64,000 bases of DNA from Cobetia amphilecti (GCF_030010415.1 NZ_JASCSA010000001.1); one strand, 5' to 3'; counted from the first letter of the stretch, positions 1 through 8,105 are shown. Numbers and translations are program-made. Notes: generated from the letters alone by a model not told the origin.

Positions 1-72
1 GACACCATGCGCTACTCCAACGCCAGCATTCTGACGCGCTTTCGCTTGCATGATATTGGCCGGATTACTTGA
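1..72 (+). CDS. C-terminal end of an unidentified protein (cut by window edge)
   Basis: Frame 1 is open from the first base and ends with TGA after 23 residues; the tail reads ...RFRLHDIGRIT. A strong inverted repeat starts 18 bases after the stop, which is what a gene end looks like. The fragment is too short to assign a family, so no function is given. It points toward the convergent methylamine-type operon on the other strand. Confidence 0.5.
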   Translation, partial: DTMRYSNASILTRFRLHDIGRIT

Positions 73-90
73 CTGGACTCAGCACAAAAG

Positions 91-120
91 AAAGCGCCTC
101 ACCGAAGGGTGAGGCGCTTT
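91..120. terminator. Inverted-repeat terminator between convergent genes
   Basis: AAAGCGCCTCACC and GGTGAGGCGCTTT pair perfectly around a short loop. A-run on one side and T-run on the other mean it could work on both strands, closing the truncated plus-strand gene and the minus-strand glxBCD-type operon. Confidence 0.8.
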
Positions 121-250
121 AGTGACTCGATGGCGTCAGGTCATATTTTTCCACATCCACTGGAGCGTAGTTCTTGTCACTGCGACAGCTTGCCTGGACA
201 ACATTGCGGCGAACTTGCTGACAAAAGGCTTCGCAGCTTTGCCATGACAA
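119..250 (-). CDS. Possible 43-residue cysteine-containing small protein (TTG start) or gene remnant
   Basis: On the minus strand, directly after the glxD-like gene, a frame runs from a stop at 251-253 to TAA at 119-121. It has protein-like composition with three cysteines (pattern C-x3-C then C 12 residues later) and ends KNYAPVDVEKYDLTPSSH. The only start at its 5' end is TTG, and I see no ribosome binding site. It could be a real small protein, a 3' remnant of a decayed gene, or chance. It is not recognised as any family. The stop codon lies in the edge of the terminator hairpin. Confidence 0.25.
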   Translation of the reverse strand: MSWQSCEAFCQQVRRNVVQASCRSDKNYAPVDVEKYDLTPSSH

Positions 251-288
251 TCATGCGCAATGGAACACGCACAATAGAGATCGTGCCA

Positions 289-1629
289 TCAGTAACCACC
301 CTGTCCCGGCACCCAGTTGGTGCCCGCCAGCGGCACCCGGGCCATGGCCGCGGCTTCCACGTTCAGGGCGACCAGATCTTCCGGTTCCAGGTGGTGCAGG
401 TGCGACTTGCCACAGGCACGTGCCAGGGTCTGGGCTTCCAGCGTCAGTACGCGCAGGTAGTTGGCCAGACGCTTGCCGGCTGCGACCGGGTCCAGTCGCT
501 GACTCAGCTCTGGGTCCTGGGTGGAGATACCGGCCGGACACTTGCCATCCTGGAAGTCGTCATAGAAACCGGCGGCGGACCCCAGCTTCTGATACTCATC
601 GGCATAGCGCGGATGATTGTCGCCCAGCGCAATCAAGGCGGCGGTACCGATGGCCACGGCGTCGGCACCCAGCGCGATCGTCTTGGCCACATCGGCGCCA
701 TTGCGAATCCCGCCGGAGACGATCAGCTGCACCTCACGGTGCAGGCCCATCTCCTGCAGTGCCTGGGTGGCCTGGGGGATGGCGGCCATGGTCGGGATGC
801 CGACGTGTTCGATGAAGACATCCTGGGTGGCGGCGGTGCCGCCCTGCATGCCATCCAGCACGATGACATCCGCGCCCGCCTTCACCGCCAGCTTGACGTC
901 GTAGTAGGTGCGGGTCGCGCCGATCTTGACGTAGATCGGCACCTGCCAGTCGGTGATCTCACGCAGTTCGGCAATCTTGATCGCCAGGTCATCCGGGCCG
1001 GTCCAGTCCGGGTGGCGACAGGCACTGCGCTGGTCGATGCCCTGCGGCAGCGTGCGCATACCCGCGACCCGCTCGGAAATCTTCTGGCCCAGCAGCATGC
1101 CGCCACCGCCGGGCTTGGCGCCCTGGCCGAGCACGACTTCAATCGCATCGGCCTTGCGCAGGTCGTCCGGGTTCATGCCATAACGTGACGGCAGATACTG
1201 ATAGACGAGTCGCGAGGACTGGCCGCGCTCTTCCGGGGTCATGCCGCCATCGCCGGTGGTGGTGGAGGTGCCGATTTCCGAGGCACCACGCCCCAGCGCT
1301 TCCTTGGCCTGAGCGGACAGGGCACCGAAGCTCATGCCGGCGATGGTCACCGGCGTGCTGATCACGACCGGCTTCCTGGCATGGCGCGTGCCGAGCACGA
1401 CTTCGGTCTCGCACTTCTCGCGATAGCCTTCCAGTGGATAGCGCGACATGCTGGCGCCGAGGAACAGCAGGTCATCGAAATGCGGCACCTTGCGCTTGGC
1501 GCCCCAGCCACGGATATCGTAGATTCCCGTCTCCGCCGCCCGCTGGATCTCATGGATGACATCGCGGCCGAAGGTCGCAGATTCGCGCAGTGCCGGGTTG
1601 TAGGGCTGTGTTTGAGTCTCGTCGGTCAT
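289..1629 (-). CDS. mgsC: FMN-binding glutamate synthase-like subunit (GlxD/MgsC)
   Basis: A 446-residue protein of the glutamate-synthase FMN-domain family. Visible marks are the glycine-rich GGGGMLLGQKIS stretch, the GGTAATQDVFIEHVG segment, a TIM-barrel phosphate-binding run (SGGIRNGADVAKT) and a KCPAGISTQDP cysteine motif. In Sinorhizobium the family is GlxD; in methylamine users it is MgsC, the catalytic subunit of N-methylglutamate synthase. It is last in a four-gene operon and starts just after the stop of the GlxC-like gene. I prefer the ATG at 1629, which has CAGG nine bases upstream; the ATG at 1638 has that motif directly against it. Glutamate-synthase-like function versus N-methylglutamate synthase cannot be settled from this gene alone. 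Confidence 0.85.
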   Translation of the reverse strand: MTDETQTQPYNPALRESATFGRDVIHEIQRAAETGIYDIRGWGAKRKVPHFDDLLFLGASMSRYPLEGYREKCETEVVLGTRHARKPVVISTPVTIAGMSFGALSAQAKEALGRGASEIGTSTTTGDGGMTPEERGQSSRLVYQYLPSRYGMNPDDLRKADAIEVVLGQGAKPGGGGMLLGQKISERVAGMRTLPQGIDQRSACRHPDWTGPDDLAIKIAELREITDWQVPIYVKIGATRTYYDVKLAVKAGADVIVLDGMQGGTAATQDVFIEHVGIPTMAAIPQATQALQEMGLHREVQLIVSGGIRNGADVAKTIALGADAVAIGTAALIALGDNHPRYADEYQKLGSAAGFYDDFQDGKCPAGISTQDPELSQRLDPVAAGKRLANYLRVLTLEAQTLARACGKSHLHHLEPEDLVALNVEAAAMARVPLAGTNWVPGQGGY

Positions 1630-1643
1630 GTTGAGCATCCTGA

Positions 1644-2330
1644 TCAGTAGGCTGAGGCGTTGTCGACCTTGAAGTGATAGAGCTGACGCGCGGATCCATA
1701 ACGCGTGAAGCTGGCCGGGTCTTCATCGATTCCGGCACTCGCCAGCAACTCCGCCAGTTCTTCCAGGTGCTCGGCACGCATGTCCTTGGCGATGCAGTCC
1801 GCACCCAGCGATGCGACCGTGCCCTTCACGTAGATTCGCGCTTCATAGAGCGAATCGCCGAGCCCTTCACCGGCGTCGCCGCAGACCACCATGCGGCCCG
1901 CCTGGCCCATGAAGGCACTCATGGCCCCGATGTTGCCCTTGACGACGATATCCACGCCCTTCATCGAGATACCGCAGCGCGCCGAGGCATTGCCTTCGAT
2001 GATCAGCAGGCCGCCGTGGGCGGTCGCGCCCGCGGACTGGGAGGCATCACCCTTGACCCGCACGCAGCCGGACATCATGTTTTCCGCCACCCCGACCCCG
2101 GTGTTGCCGTGGATGGTGACGCTGGCCTTCTGGTTCATGCCCGCGCAGTAATAGCCCGCATGGCCATCGATATCGACACTGATATCGTCATTGATGCCGC
2201 AGGCGATGTTGTGGGCGCCGTCGGAATTGACCACTCGCCACTCACGCGCCTCCTTCAGGGTATCGGCATCGTGCAGGGCCTGGTTCAATTCGCGCAGCCC
2301 TTCAACGGCCAGATCGTGTGTCTTCATCAT
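1644..2330 (-). CDS. mgsB: GltB C-terminal-domain-like subunit (GlxC/MgsB)
   Basis: A 228-residue protein made almost wholly of the beta-helix repeats of the glutamate synthase C-terminal (GXGXG) domain, for example VKGNIGAMSAFMGQAG and GDAGEGLGDSLYEAR. In glutamate synthase this domain is structural; here it is a separate polypeptide expected to bind the amidotransferase and FMN subunits. The start ATG overlaps the stop of the upstream gene by one base (TAATG), with GGAGG seven bases before it, so translational coupling is likely. The family is GlxC in rhizobia and MgsB in N-methylglutamate synthase. Confidence 0.85.
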   Translation of the reverse strand: MMKTHDLAVEGLRELNQALHDADTLKEAREWRVVNSDGAHNIACGINDDISVDIDGHAGYYCAGMNQKASVTIHGNTGVGVAENMMSGCVRVKGDASQSAGATAHGGLLIIEGNASARCGISMKGVDIVVKGNIGAMSAFMGQAGRMVVCGDAGEGLGDSLYEARIYVKGTVASLGADCIAKDMRAEHLEELAELLASAGIDEDPASFTRYGSARQLYHFKVDNASAY

Positions 2331-3247
2331 TACGCGGCCTCCGAACGGGCGGTGTCTTTTTCCCACAGATACAGGCGGCCGGGTTCCGGCTCCCACACGC
2401 GGGCCTCCTTGATGCCCGGCAGACTGGCCAGGGCACGGTATTCCGAGGCCATGGCCACGTAGTCATCGGTCTCGGCGATCACGGCTGGCTTGCAGGCGAT
2501 CGGGTCACGTACCACGGCGAAGCCATCACGCGTGCCGATGGTGAAGGTGAAGAAGCCATCAAGGTCCTTCAGGGCACCGGTGATCGCGGCTTCCAGGCTG
2601 TCGCCCTGCTCCAGACGCCAGGTCAGGTAGCCGGCGGCAACTTCGGAATCGTTGTCGGTCTCGAAGCTGATGCCCTCACGCTTGAGCTTGGTGCGCAGCC
2701 AGTTGTGGTTGGACAGCGAGCCGTTGTGCACCAGGCACAGGTCACGCCCGGTGGAGAACGGGTGGCTGCCCTGCAGGGTCACGGCGCTTTCGGTCGCCAT
2801 GCGGGTATGGCCGATGATGTGGCTGCCCTGCATGCCCTTGAGTCCATAGAGGCTGGCGATATGGGCCGGCAGGCCCACCGCCTTGAGGATCTCGATGCTC
2901 TGCCCCACGCTCAGCACGCGAATCTGCGGGGCGCTGTCGGCAAGCCAGCTGCGCACGGCGCTCTCTTCCCCGGCGATCTTGAATACCGCGACACTGGCAT
3001 TGCTGAACCAGTCCGCCACCGTGCCGACCTGCTCGCCCAGGCCCTTGGCGATCGCCTCCCAATCCTCATCGGCACCATCGCTTTGCAGCGTCAGCTTGAT
3101 GCCAGCGTCAAATTCGTCGCCATAGATGGCGAAGCCGGCGCTGTCCGGGCCGCGATCGGTCATCGCGATCAACATCGGCTCGAACAGTTCCCCCAGGCGC
3201 GATTCCAGCGCCGGGTTCTTGAGATAAAGCCCTACGATTCCACACAT
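2330..3247 (-). CDS. mgsA: Class II glutamine amidotransferase subunit (GlxB/MgsA)
   Basis: A 305-residue N-terminal-nucleophile amidotransferase. Met-Cys at the start supplies the Cys2 nucleophile after Met removal, and HNGSLSNHN and DSEVAAGY match class II GATase elements as in PurF and GltB. It would bind the gamma-amide substrate (glutamine or gamma-glutamylmethylamide) and release the amine to the FMN subunit. A GAGAGGA ribosome binding site precedes the ATG. It follows the synthetase gene after a 117-base spacer that contains a small hairpin, while the next two genes are tightly coupled. GlxB and MgsA are the two known names for this family. Confidence 0.87.
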   Translation of the reverse strand: MCGIVGLYLKNPALESRLGELFEPMLIAMTDRGPDSAGFAIYGDEFDAGIKLTLQSDGADEDWEAIAKGLGEQVGTVADWFSNASVAVFKIAGEESAVRSWLADSAPQIRVLSVGQSIEILKAVGLPAHIASLYGLKGMQGSHIIGHTRMATESAVTLQGSHPFSTGRDLCLVHNGSLSNHNWLRTKLKREGISFETDNDSEVAAGYLTWRLEQGDSLEAAITGALKDLDGFFTFTIGTRDGFAVVRDPIACKPAVIAETDDYVAMASEYRALASLPGIKEARVWEPEPGRLYLWEKDTARSEAA

Positions 3248-3264
3248 GGTGATGTCCTCTCACG

Positions 3265-3284
3265 GGCAGGAGGCCTCTCCTGCC
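3265..3284 (-). other. Hairpin in the synthetase-to-glxB spacer
   Basis: GGCAGGAG and CTCCTGCC form an eight-base perfect stem with a four-base loop upstream of the GlxB-like ribosome binding site. There is no T-run, so it is more likely an mRNA processing or stability element than a terminator. It could uncouple synthetase level from the three-subunit complex. Confidence 0.5.
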
Positions 3285-3364
3285 TGGTGTCTTGAGCGTG
3301 GTGGTGACAGTGGCGACCCTCGTCTGGCATGACCCGCGAGACCCGCGAGCGCCGCCGGATGAGA

Positions 3365-4699
3365 TCAGAAGAATTCGGCGTAGCGCTGGACTTCCCAGGC
3401 ACTGACCTGTGCGTTGTAATCCAGCCATTCCTCGCGCTTGAGGCGCATGAACTCGGCGCAGATTCCCTCGCCCAGGCTCTCGCGCAGAATGCTGTCCGCC
3501 TCGAGCGCATCGATGGCCAGCGAAAGATTCTGCGGCAGCTTCTCGATGCCCTTCTCGGCGCATTCGCTCGGGGTCAGCGAGTAGAGATTGATGTTGTGGG
3601 GCGTGCCCGGATCCAGCTTGCGCGCCACGCCATCCAGCCCCGCCGCGATGATGGCGGCGTGCACGAGATAGGGGTTACAGCCGGCGTCCGGCAGGCGGAA
3701 CTCGAGGCGACCATAGGGCACACGCACCATGGCCGAGCGGTTGTTGTCCCCGTAGGCGATGAAGACCGGCGCCCAGGTCGCGCCGCTGGTGCTGCCACCA
3801 CCGACCAGACGCTTGTAGGAATTGACGGTCGGCGCGGCAAAGGCACACAGCGCCGGAGCATGTGCCAGCAGGCCGCCGAGGAAGTGGTACGCCAGCGGCG
3901 ACAGGCCCATGCCCTGGGCGTCGGAATCATCGCCGAACAGGTTGCGCCCGATGTCATCACACACGGACAGGTGGAAGTGCATGCCATTGCCCGGGCGGTC
4001 CGCCAGCGGCTTGGGCATGAAGGAGCACACCATGCCCAGGTCATTGGCGATCTCGCCGGCGGCCATGCGCACGAAGGTGAAGCGGTCTGCCGAGGTCAGC
4101 GCATCGCTGTAGGTGTAGTTGATCTCGAACTGGCCGTTGGCGTCCTCGTGATCGATCTGATAGACGTCGAAGTCCACCGCTTGCAGCGATTCGACCAGAC
4201 GTTCGAGGAATTCACGCGAACGCGACAGGCCCTTGTAGTCGTAGCAGGGCTTGGCGAGGGTATCGCTCTCGTCCACCGGCAACAGCTCACCCGCTTCCCC
4301 CCGGCGGAACAGCGAGAATTCCGGCTCAAGTCCGCTATTGAGCGTCCAGCCCTTCTCCTTCAGGCGCTCCAGCTGCTTGAGCAGCACCACGCGGCTGTCG
4401 TTGGCGAACGGTTGCCCATTGACGTAGCCATCACAGGCCATGCGCGCATAGCCCGGCTGCCACGGCACCAGCGACAACGAGCTCAGATCACCCCGCGCCA
4501 TGAAGTCCGGCCCCTCCGGCGACATGCCGAGACCACTGACGGCGAAGCCGGCAAAGCCGGCGCCCTTCTCGACCACATCCATCAGGCAATTGGCCGGCAC
4601 GGACTTGGTCTTGGCAGCGCCATGAATATCCACGAACTGCGCCAGCAGATAGCGAATGTCGTGATCCTTGATGAACTGTTGCGCGTTTTCGGGTGACAT
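3365..4699 (-). CDS. gmaS: Type III glutamine synthetase family: GlnT or gamma-glutamylmethylamide synthetase (GmaS)
   Basis: A 444-residue glutamine-synthetase fold protein. It shows the N-terminal beta-grasp region (FVDIHGAAKTKSVPA), the catalytic GNGMHFHLSV histidine segment, and the ATP/glutamate loop GGGSTSGATWAPVFIAYGDN. Length and sequence fit the type III family, which holds both rhizobial GlnT (ammonia) and GmaS (methylamine plus glutamate plus ATP to gamma-glutamylmethylamide). The downstream mgsABC-like genes and tmm/tdm in the same window favour GmaS, but sequence alone does not decide. The start is the ATG with AGAGG eight bases upstream; longer upstream reading has no coding look. 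A sigma-54-type promoter lies about 150 bases upstream. Confidence 0.85.
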   Translation of the reverse strand: MSPENAQQFIKDHDIRYLLAQFVDIHGAAKTKSVPANCLMDVVEKGAGFAGFAVSGLGMSPEGPDFMARGDLSSLSLVPWQPGYARMACDGYVNGQPFANDSRVVLLKQLERLKEKGWTLNSGLEPEFSLFRRGEAGELLPVDESDTLAKPCYDYKGLSRSREFLERLVESLQAVDFDVYQIDHEDANGQFEINYTYSDALTSADRFTFVRMAAGEIANDLGMVCSFMPKPLADRPGNGMHFHLSVCDDIGRNLFGDDSDAQGMGLSPLAYHFLGGLLAHAPALCAFAAPTVNSYKRLVGGGSTSGATWAPVFIAYGDNNRSAMVRVPYGRLEFRLPDAGCNPYLVHAAIIAAGLDGVARKLDPGTPHNINLYSLTPSECAEKGIEKLPQNLSLAIDALEADSILRESLGEGICAEFMRLKREEWLDYNAQVSAWEVQRYAEFF

Positions 4700-4856
4700 C
4701 TGGGTTTCCTCTGAGAGCGGACCGGGTTCCATCTCCCTCGACACTGTCTGCCACCCCGGGGAAACCTGACCCCTTGTGGTGACTCGCCACGTCAAGATAG
4801 CGGATGAAACGAGTTTTTGTGATTCCTGCTGGTCAACTTTATTTCTCCTAAAGAAA

Positions 4857-4872
4857 AGCATGCAGCATGCCA
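4857..4872 (-). promoter_or_regulatory. Sigma-54-type promoter for the gmaS-mgsABC operon
   Basis: On the minus strand the sequence is TGGCATGCTGCATGCT. The diagnostic GG (-24) and GC (-12) are exactly 10 bases apart; against TGGCACRNNNNTTGCW it differs at two positions. Transcription would begin near 4846, giving a leader of about 147 bases. It resembles the site before amtB (12 of 16 bases identical). Confidence 0.6.
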
Positions 4873-4919
4873 TTTCACCAGTTGCCGCCCAGAACTTTTC
4901 ACCAACCTCCTGTTTTGCA

Positions 4920-4936
4920 TGGAAATTTATTTTCCA
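4920..4936. promoter_or_regulatory. TGGAAA-N5-TTTCCA palindrome, possible regulator site
   Basis: A perfect six-base inverted repeat in the divergent control region, about 75 bases upstream of the predicted minus-strand start. It could bind the XRE-cupin regulator encoded downstream of the GcvT-like gene or another activator; this is only positional inference. Confidence 0.35.
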
Positions 4937-5137
4937 AGCTCGTTTTACCCAACAGGAAACGCCAAGTGATCCTGAGTGAGCTCCTGCTCGTTTCTCGAAA
5001 TAGGCATCATTTCGGTGCCCAAAGCCCTCTCTTCGCACCATCATGACGCAAAGCGCTAATATTCACGCCCTGATTCGTGCTGACAATCGGCGCCTGACTC
5101 GCTCAAGGGCTGCCGTGGCCATGGCCTTTGACGGAAT

Positions 5138-5154
5138 TGGCAAGCCCCTTGCTT
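5138..5154 (+). promoter_or_regulatory. Sigma-54-type promoter for the GcvT-like gene
   Basis: TGGCAAGCCCCTTGCTT matches TGGCACRNNNNTTGCW at all consensus positions but one, with GG and GC exactly 10 bases apart. Transcription would begin near 5164, about 220 bases before the ATG. It suggests control by a sigma-54 activator such as NtrC. Confidence 0.65.
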
Positions 5155-5385
5155 AACCATGAGGAATGTTTCTTTCCTTTGAAGAATCGCTCCTCGTGCG
5201 ATCAGGCAAGGCAAGTAGCAGGTACAAGCCCTTGTGAAGCGCCTGAAGAGGCGCCTGAAAAGGCGAAAGAACAACAACACCTCCTGCGGCGGATGCGCGT
5301 CTTGCGCGCCATCTTCGCCAGCATCAGCAGGACTACGGCACCCCCATTTACGCTAGGCAGCACGACTCACAGGAGAAAGGGACGC

Positions 5386-6531
5386 ATGGCGAATTCATGG
5401 CGCATCTCGGCACTGGCCGAACAACACCGCAAGCTGGGCGCGGAGCTTGAAGACTGGAATGGCATGGGCACCGCCTGGAATTACGCCGTCTCGGACACGG
5501 CCGATGACCACGAGACCATTCGCACCCGCGCCGGTCTGATGGATGTCTCGGGGCTCAAGAAGATCCACTGCAATGGCCCGCATGCTCAGGCCGTGCTGGA
5601 TTACGTCACCACGCGGGACATGTCCAAGCTGTATCCGGGCAAGTCGGTGTACGCCAGCGTCTTGAATGAGGCCGGCAAGTTCGTCGACGACTGCATCGTC
5701 TATTGCCTGGCGCCGAACTCCTACCTCGTGGTGCACGGCACGGGCACCGCGAATGAAATGCTGGCCAAGAGTGCCCTGGGACGCGCCGTCAGCCTGACCT
5801 TCGATGACGACATGCATGACATGTCACTGCAGGGGCCGGTCGCGGTGGATTTCCTGGAGCGTCACGTGCCGGGTATCCGTGAGCTGCGTTACTTCCACCA
5901 TCTGCAGGCCCAGCTGTTCGGCTGCCACGTGATGATCTCGCGCACCGGCTACACCGGCGAGCGTGGCTACGAGATCTTCTGCAAGGCCAAGGACGCCCCC
6001 TCTCTGTGGGAACAGATCCTCGAGGAGGGTGCCGACATGGGCATCAAGCCGTGCAGCTTCGGTACCCTTGACTGGCTGCGGGTCGAGAGCCACCTGCTGT
6101 TCTACCCGGCGGACAATTCCGAAACCTACCCGTATCCCGACCAGCCGGTGGGCGACACCCTGTGGGAGCTGGGCCTGGACTTCACCGTCTCGCCGGGCAA
6201 GACCGAATTCCGTGGCGCCAGCGAACACTTCGCGCTGCAAGGCAAGGAACGCGTCAAGGTCTATGGCGTGCTGCTGGACTCGAAAGACGTCGCCCAGATC
6301 GGTGACAAGGTCTACGCCGACGGCAAGTGTGTCGGTGTCATCACCCAGGGCATGTACTCGCGCCTGAGCGATCGTTCCATGGCGCTGGCACGTCTCGAAC
6401 CCGGCTATGCCGAGCATGGCACCCCGCTGACTCTCAAGACCGGCACTGACGGCGAGACCAGCCTCTCGGCCATCAGCCATTCCCTGCCCTTCGATGACCC
6501 GGAAAAGGCCAAGCGACTGGCTCGCGGCTGA
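5386..6531 (+). CDS. GcvT-family tetrahydrofolate-dependent methyltransferase (probable N-demethylase)
   Basis: A 381-residue protein of the aminomethyltransferase fold. The central MISRTGYTGERGYEIFC motif and the DWLRVESHLLFY segment are the GcvT/DmdA/Tdm-type folate-binding region, and a C-terminal barrel (VGVITQGMYSRLSDRSMALA) follows. It has no glycine-cleavage partners nearby. It sits divergent to the gmaS-mgsABC-like operon and has its own sigma-54-type promoter, so a role in taking a methyl group from an N-methyl compound to tetrahydrofolate is the best guess. The substrate is unknown; DMSP demethylase is less likely because neighbours concern nitrogen. The start is fixed by AGGAGAAAGG five bases before the ATG. 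A strong terminator follows. Confidence 0.8.
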   Translation: MANSWRISALAEQHRKLGAELEDWNGMGTAWNYAVSDTADDHETIRTRAGLMDVSGLKKIHCNGPHAQAVLDYVTTRDMSKLYPGKSVYASVLNEAGKFVDDCIVYCLAPNSYLVVHGTGTANEMLAKSALGRAVSLTFDDDMHDMSLQGPVAVDFLERHVPGIRELRYFHHLQAQLFGCHVMISRTGYTGERGYEIFCKAKDAPSLWEQILEEGADMGIKPCSFGTLDWLRVESHLLFYPADNSETYPYPDQPVGDTLWELGLDFTVSPGKTEFRGASEHFALQGKERVKVYGVLLDSKDVAQIGDKVYADGKCVGVITQGMYSRLSDRSMALARLEPGYAEHGTPLTLKTGTDGETSLSAISHSLPFDDPEKAKRLARG

Positions 6532-6613
6532 TCGCACGCCACAGCCGCGAGGCAACAGCTCAAGCCCCGCGGCAACAGCGCGAATCACGTGATGCTGGAT
6601 AGCGTGAAACCTG

Positions 6614-6648
6614 AGAGGCCTCCTCGGCATGGCGTCGAGGAGGCCTCT
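6614..6648 (+). terminator. Terminator after the GcvT-like gene
   Basis: AGAGGCCTCCTCG and CGAGGAGGCCTCT form a 13-base perfect stem with a 9-base loop. Only a short TT follows, so efficiency is uncertain. Confidence 0.7.
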
Positions 6649-6831
6649 TGCATCACATGCCATGGAGTCAGGACGAGGGCTCGCCACAAACGTGGATGAG
6701 GGTTGGCGGTAAACTTGATAATGTCACCCGATATCCGCACGCGGGTGACGCGCAACGACTCCCACAAGGACGCGTATTCTCACCCCGCCTGCCCATCCCT
6801 ATCGCATTCACCTCCGCCACAGGAGTTATCC

Positions 6832-7539
6832 ATGCCGCGAGAATCCTCACATTCCTCCGATACACCTCAACCGACAGCGCATGACACGAAAGCGCCTTCG
6901 CTGGCCGCGGAACCTGCCGCGCAGTCCGAGGTGAAGGAGACCATCACGGCGGCAGCCGACGAGACACGCCTGGGACTCGAGCAGCACATCGCGCGCGCAC
7001 TCAAGCAGCAGCGAGTTTCGCAGGGCTACAAGATTTCCGACGTCTCGCGTATCGCCGGTGTCAGCCAGGGCATGATCAGCAAGGTGGAGAACGCCCAGGT
7101 GTCCACCAGCCTCGATACCCTCAACAAGCTGTGCAATGCCTTGAGTCTGCCGATCTCGAAGCTGTTCAGCGATTACGATGTCAACGGGCGTGGTGCCCAG
7201 CACATCAAGGCTGGGCAAGGCATGCAGGTGGTGCGCACCGGCACGGAAGTCGGCCATGCCTATCAACTGTTGAGCTACAAACAAGGCCCCAAGAAGCGCT
7301 ACGAACCCTTCCTGATCACCATGGATGACGCCAGCGAAGTCTTCCCCAACTTCTGTCATGCCGGGCATGAATTCATCTACCTGCTTTCCGGCAACCTCAC
7401 CTACCGTCATGGTGACAAGTTTTATGACATGGGGCCCGGTGACAGCCTGGCCTTCGATGCCGGTGTGCCGCATGGTCCCGAGAAATTGAACGAGGTGCCG
7501 ATTCAGCTGCTGTCGATCATTCACTACGACGATGAATGA
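6832..7539 (+). CDS. XRE-family regulator with C-terminal cupin sensor domain
   Basis: A 235-residue regulator. Residues about 45-105 form an XRE helix-turn-helix (ISDVSRIAGVSQGMISKVEN), and residues about 150-230 form a cupin (HAGHEFIYLLSGNLTYRHGD, then GDSLAFDAGVPHGPEKL) that usually binds a small effector. The first 40 residues are a polar, poorly conserved extension. AGGAG six bases before the ATG supports this start; the frame extends further upstream without coding look. Such regulators often sit beside amine or amino-acid catabolic operons, so the GcvT-like and gmaS operons are the likely targets. Confidence 0.88.
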   Translation: MPRESSHSSDTPQPTAHDTKAPSLAAEPAAQSEVKETITAAADETRLGLEQHIARALKQQRVSQGYKISDVSRIAGVSQGMISKVENAQVSTSLDTLNKLCNALSLPISKLFSDYDVNGRGAQHIKAGQGMQVVRTGTEVGHAYQLLSYKQGPKKRYEPFLITMDDASEVFPNFCHAGHEFIYLLSGNLTYRHGDKFYDMGPGDSLAFDAGVPHGPEKLNEVPIQLLSIIHYDDE

Positions 7540-7567
7540 GCCTCTCTGACGAATGAGCCCCTCGAAC
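7534..7567 (+). repeat. Two 17-bp tandem copies across the regulator stop codon
   Basis: GAATGAGCCTCTCTGAC is followed directly by GAATGAGCCCCTCGAAC. The regulator stop codon lies in the first copy. It is one of the series of stop-codon-proximal duplications in this window. Confidence 0.6.
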
Positions 7568-7603
7568 ATCCATCATCATCGTCATGGGGACTGGACAACA
7601 TCA

Positions 7604-8032
7604 ATGAAGATTCGCCTTGCCACACCCAAGGATGCTCAGGGAATTTCACGCGTCGCGTCCGCACTGGGTTATCTGCCCCACGACGATGATGCGTTGATCC
7701 TGCAGCGACTGGAGCACCTGTTGGCGTCACGCCATGACCGCATCTGGGTGGCGGAACAGGCAGGTGAAGTGATTGGCTGGCTGCACGCCCAGCATGTCTT
7801 TCGTGTCGCTTCGGCCGATTTCATCGAGATACTGGGTCTGTCCGTCGCACAAGAGGCGCAACGGCAAGGCGCAGGACGGGCATTGGCCAGGCAGGCCATT
7901 GCCTGGGCAACCGACGAGGCGCTGACCCTGCGGGTTCGCACCCATGAGGCGCGCGATGTCGCCAGGAAATTCTATGCCGCCTGCGGCTTTACCCTGGCCA
8001 AGACACAGTGCGTCTTTCAGATGAACCCGTGA
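7604..8032 (+). CDS. GNAT-family N-acetyltransferase
   Basis: A 142-residue single-domain GNAT protein: the N-terminal IRLATPKDAQGI strand-helix, then an acetyl-CoA pyrophosphate loop with the pattern QRQGAGRAL, and a C-terminal FYAACGFTL strand. It would transfer an acetyl group from acetyl-CoA to a small molecule or protein amine; the substrate cannot be told. The ATG at 7604 gives the usual domain length; an in-frame ATG at 7553 would add 17 residues rich in histidine that look non-coding. It lies 64 bases after the regulator gene and may be co-transcribed. Confidence 0.8.
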   Translation: MKIRLATPKDAQGISRVASALGYLPHDDDALILQRLEHLLASRHDRIWVAEQAGEVIGWLHAQHVFRVASADFIEILGLSVAQEAQRQGAGRALARQAIAWATDEALTLRVRTHEARDVARKFYAACGFTLAKTQCVFQMNP

Positions 8033-8039
8033 TTCCGCA

Positions 8040-8105
8040 CGCCTTCCTGATCGAGCTCACCCGCCTTCCTGACTGAGTACACCCGCCTTCCTGACTGAGC
8101 ACGCC
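8040..8105 (+). repeat. Three 22-bp imperfect tandem copies
   Basis: The unit is CGCCTTCCTGACTGAGTACACC with two or more changes per copy. It begins eight bases after the GNAT stop codon. No open frame uses it. Confidence 0.75.

Larger units (their letters stand above)
4700..5385. promoter_or_regulatory. Divergent control region of the gmaS operon and the GcvT-like gene
   Basis: This 686-base spacer between two divergently transcribed operons has no convincing gene. It is more AT-rich in its left-centre part. It holds one sigma-54-like promoter toward each side and a TGGAAA-N5-TTTCCA palindrome, listed separately. The length leaves room for enhancer-type activator sites, although I did not find a clean NtrC site. 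Confidence 0.6.

Noticed and set aside
3365..4699. Calling the synthetase simply GlnA (housekeeping glutamine synthetase)
   Set aside because: Length and motifs fit the type III family, and it is in an operon with glxBCD/mgsABC-like genes, unlike glnA.
5014..5039. GGTGC...GCACC inverted repeat as an NtrC site in the divergent control region
   Set aside because: Half-sites face the wrong way (NtrC sites read GCAC...GTGC) and spacing is too long.
5386..6531. Naming the GcvT-like protein DMSP demethylase (DmdA) or glycine-cleavage T protein
   Set aside because: No gcvH/gcvP or DMSP genes nearby, and only general folate-fold motifs are visible; the neighbours are nitrogen genes.
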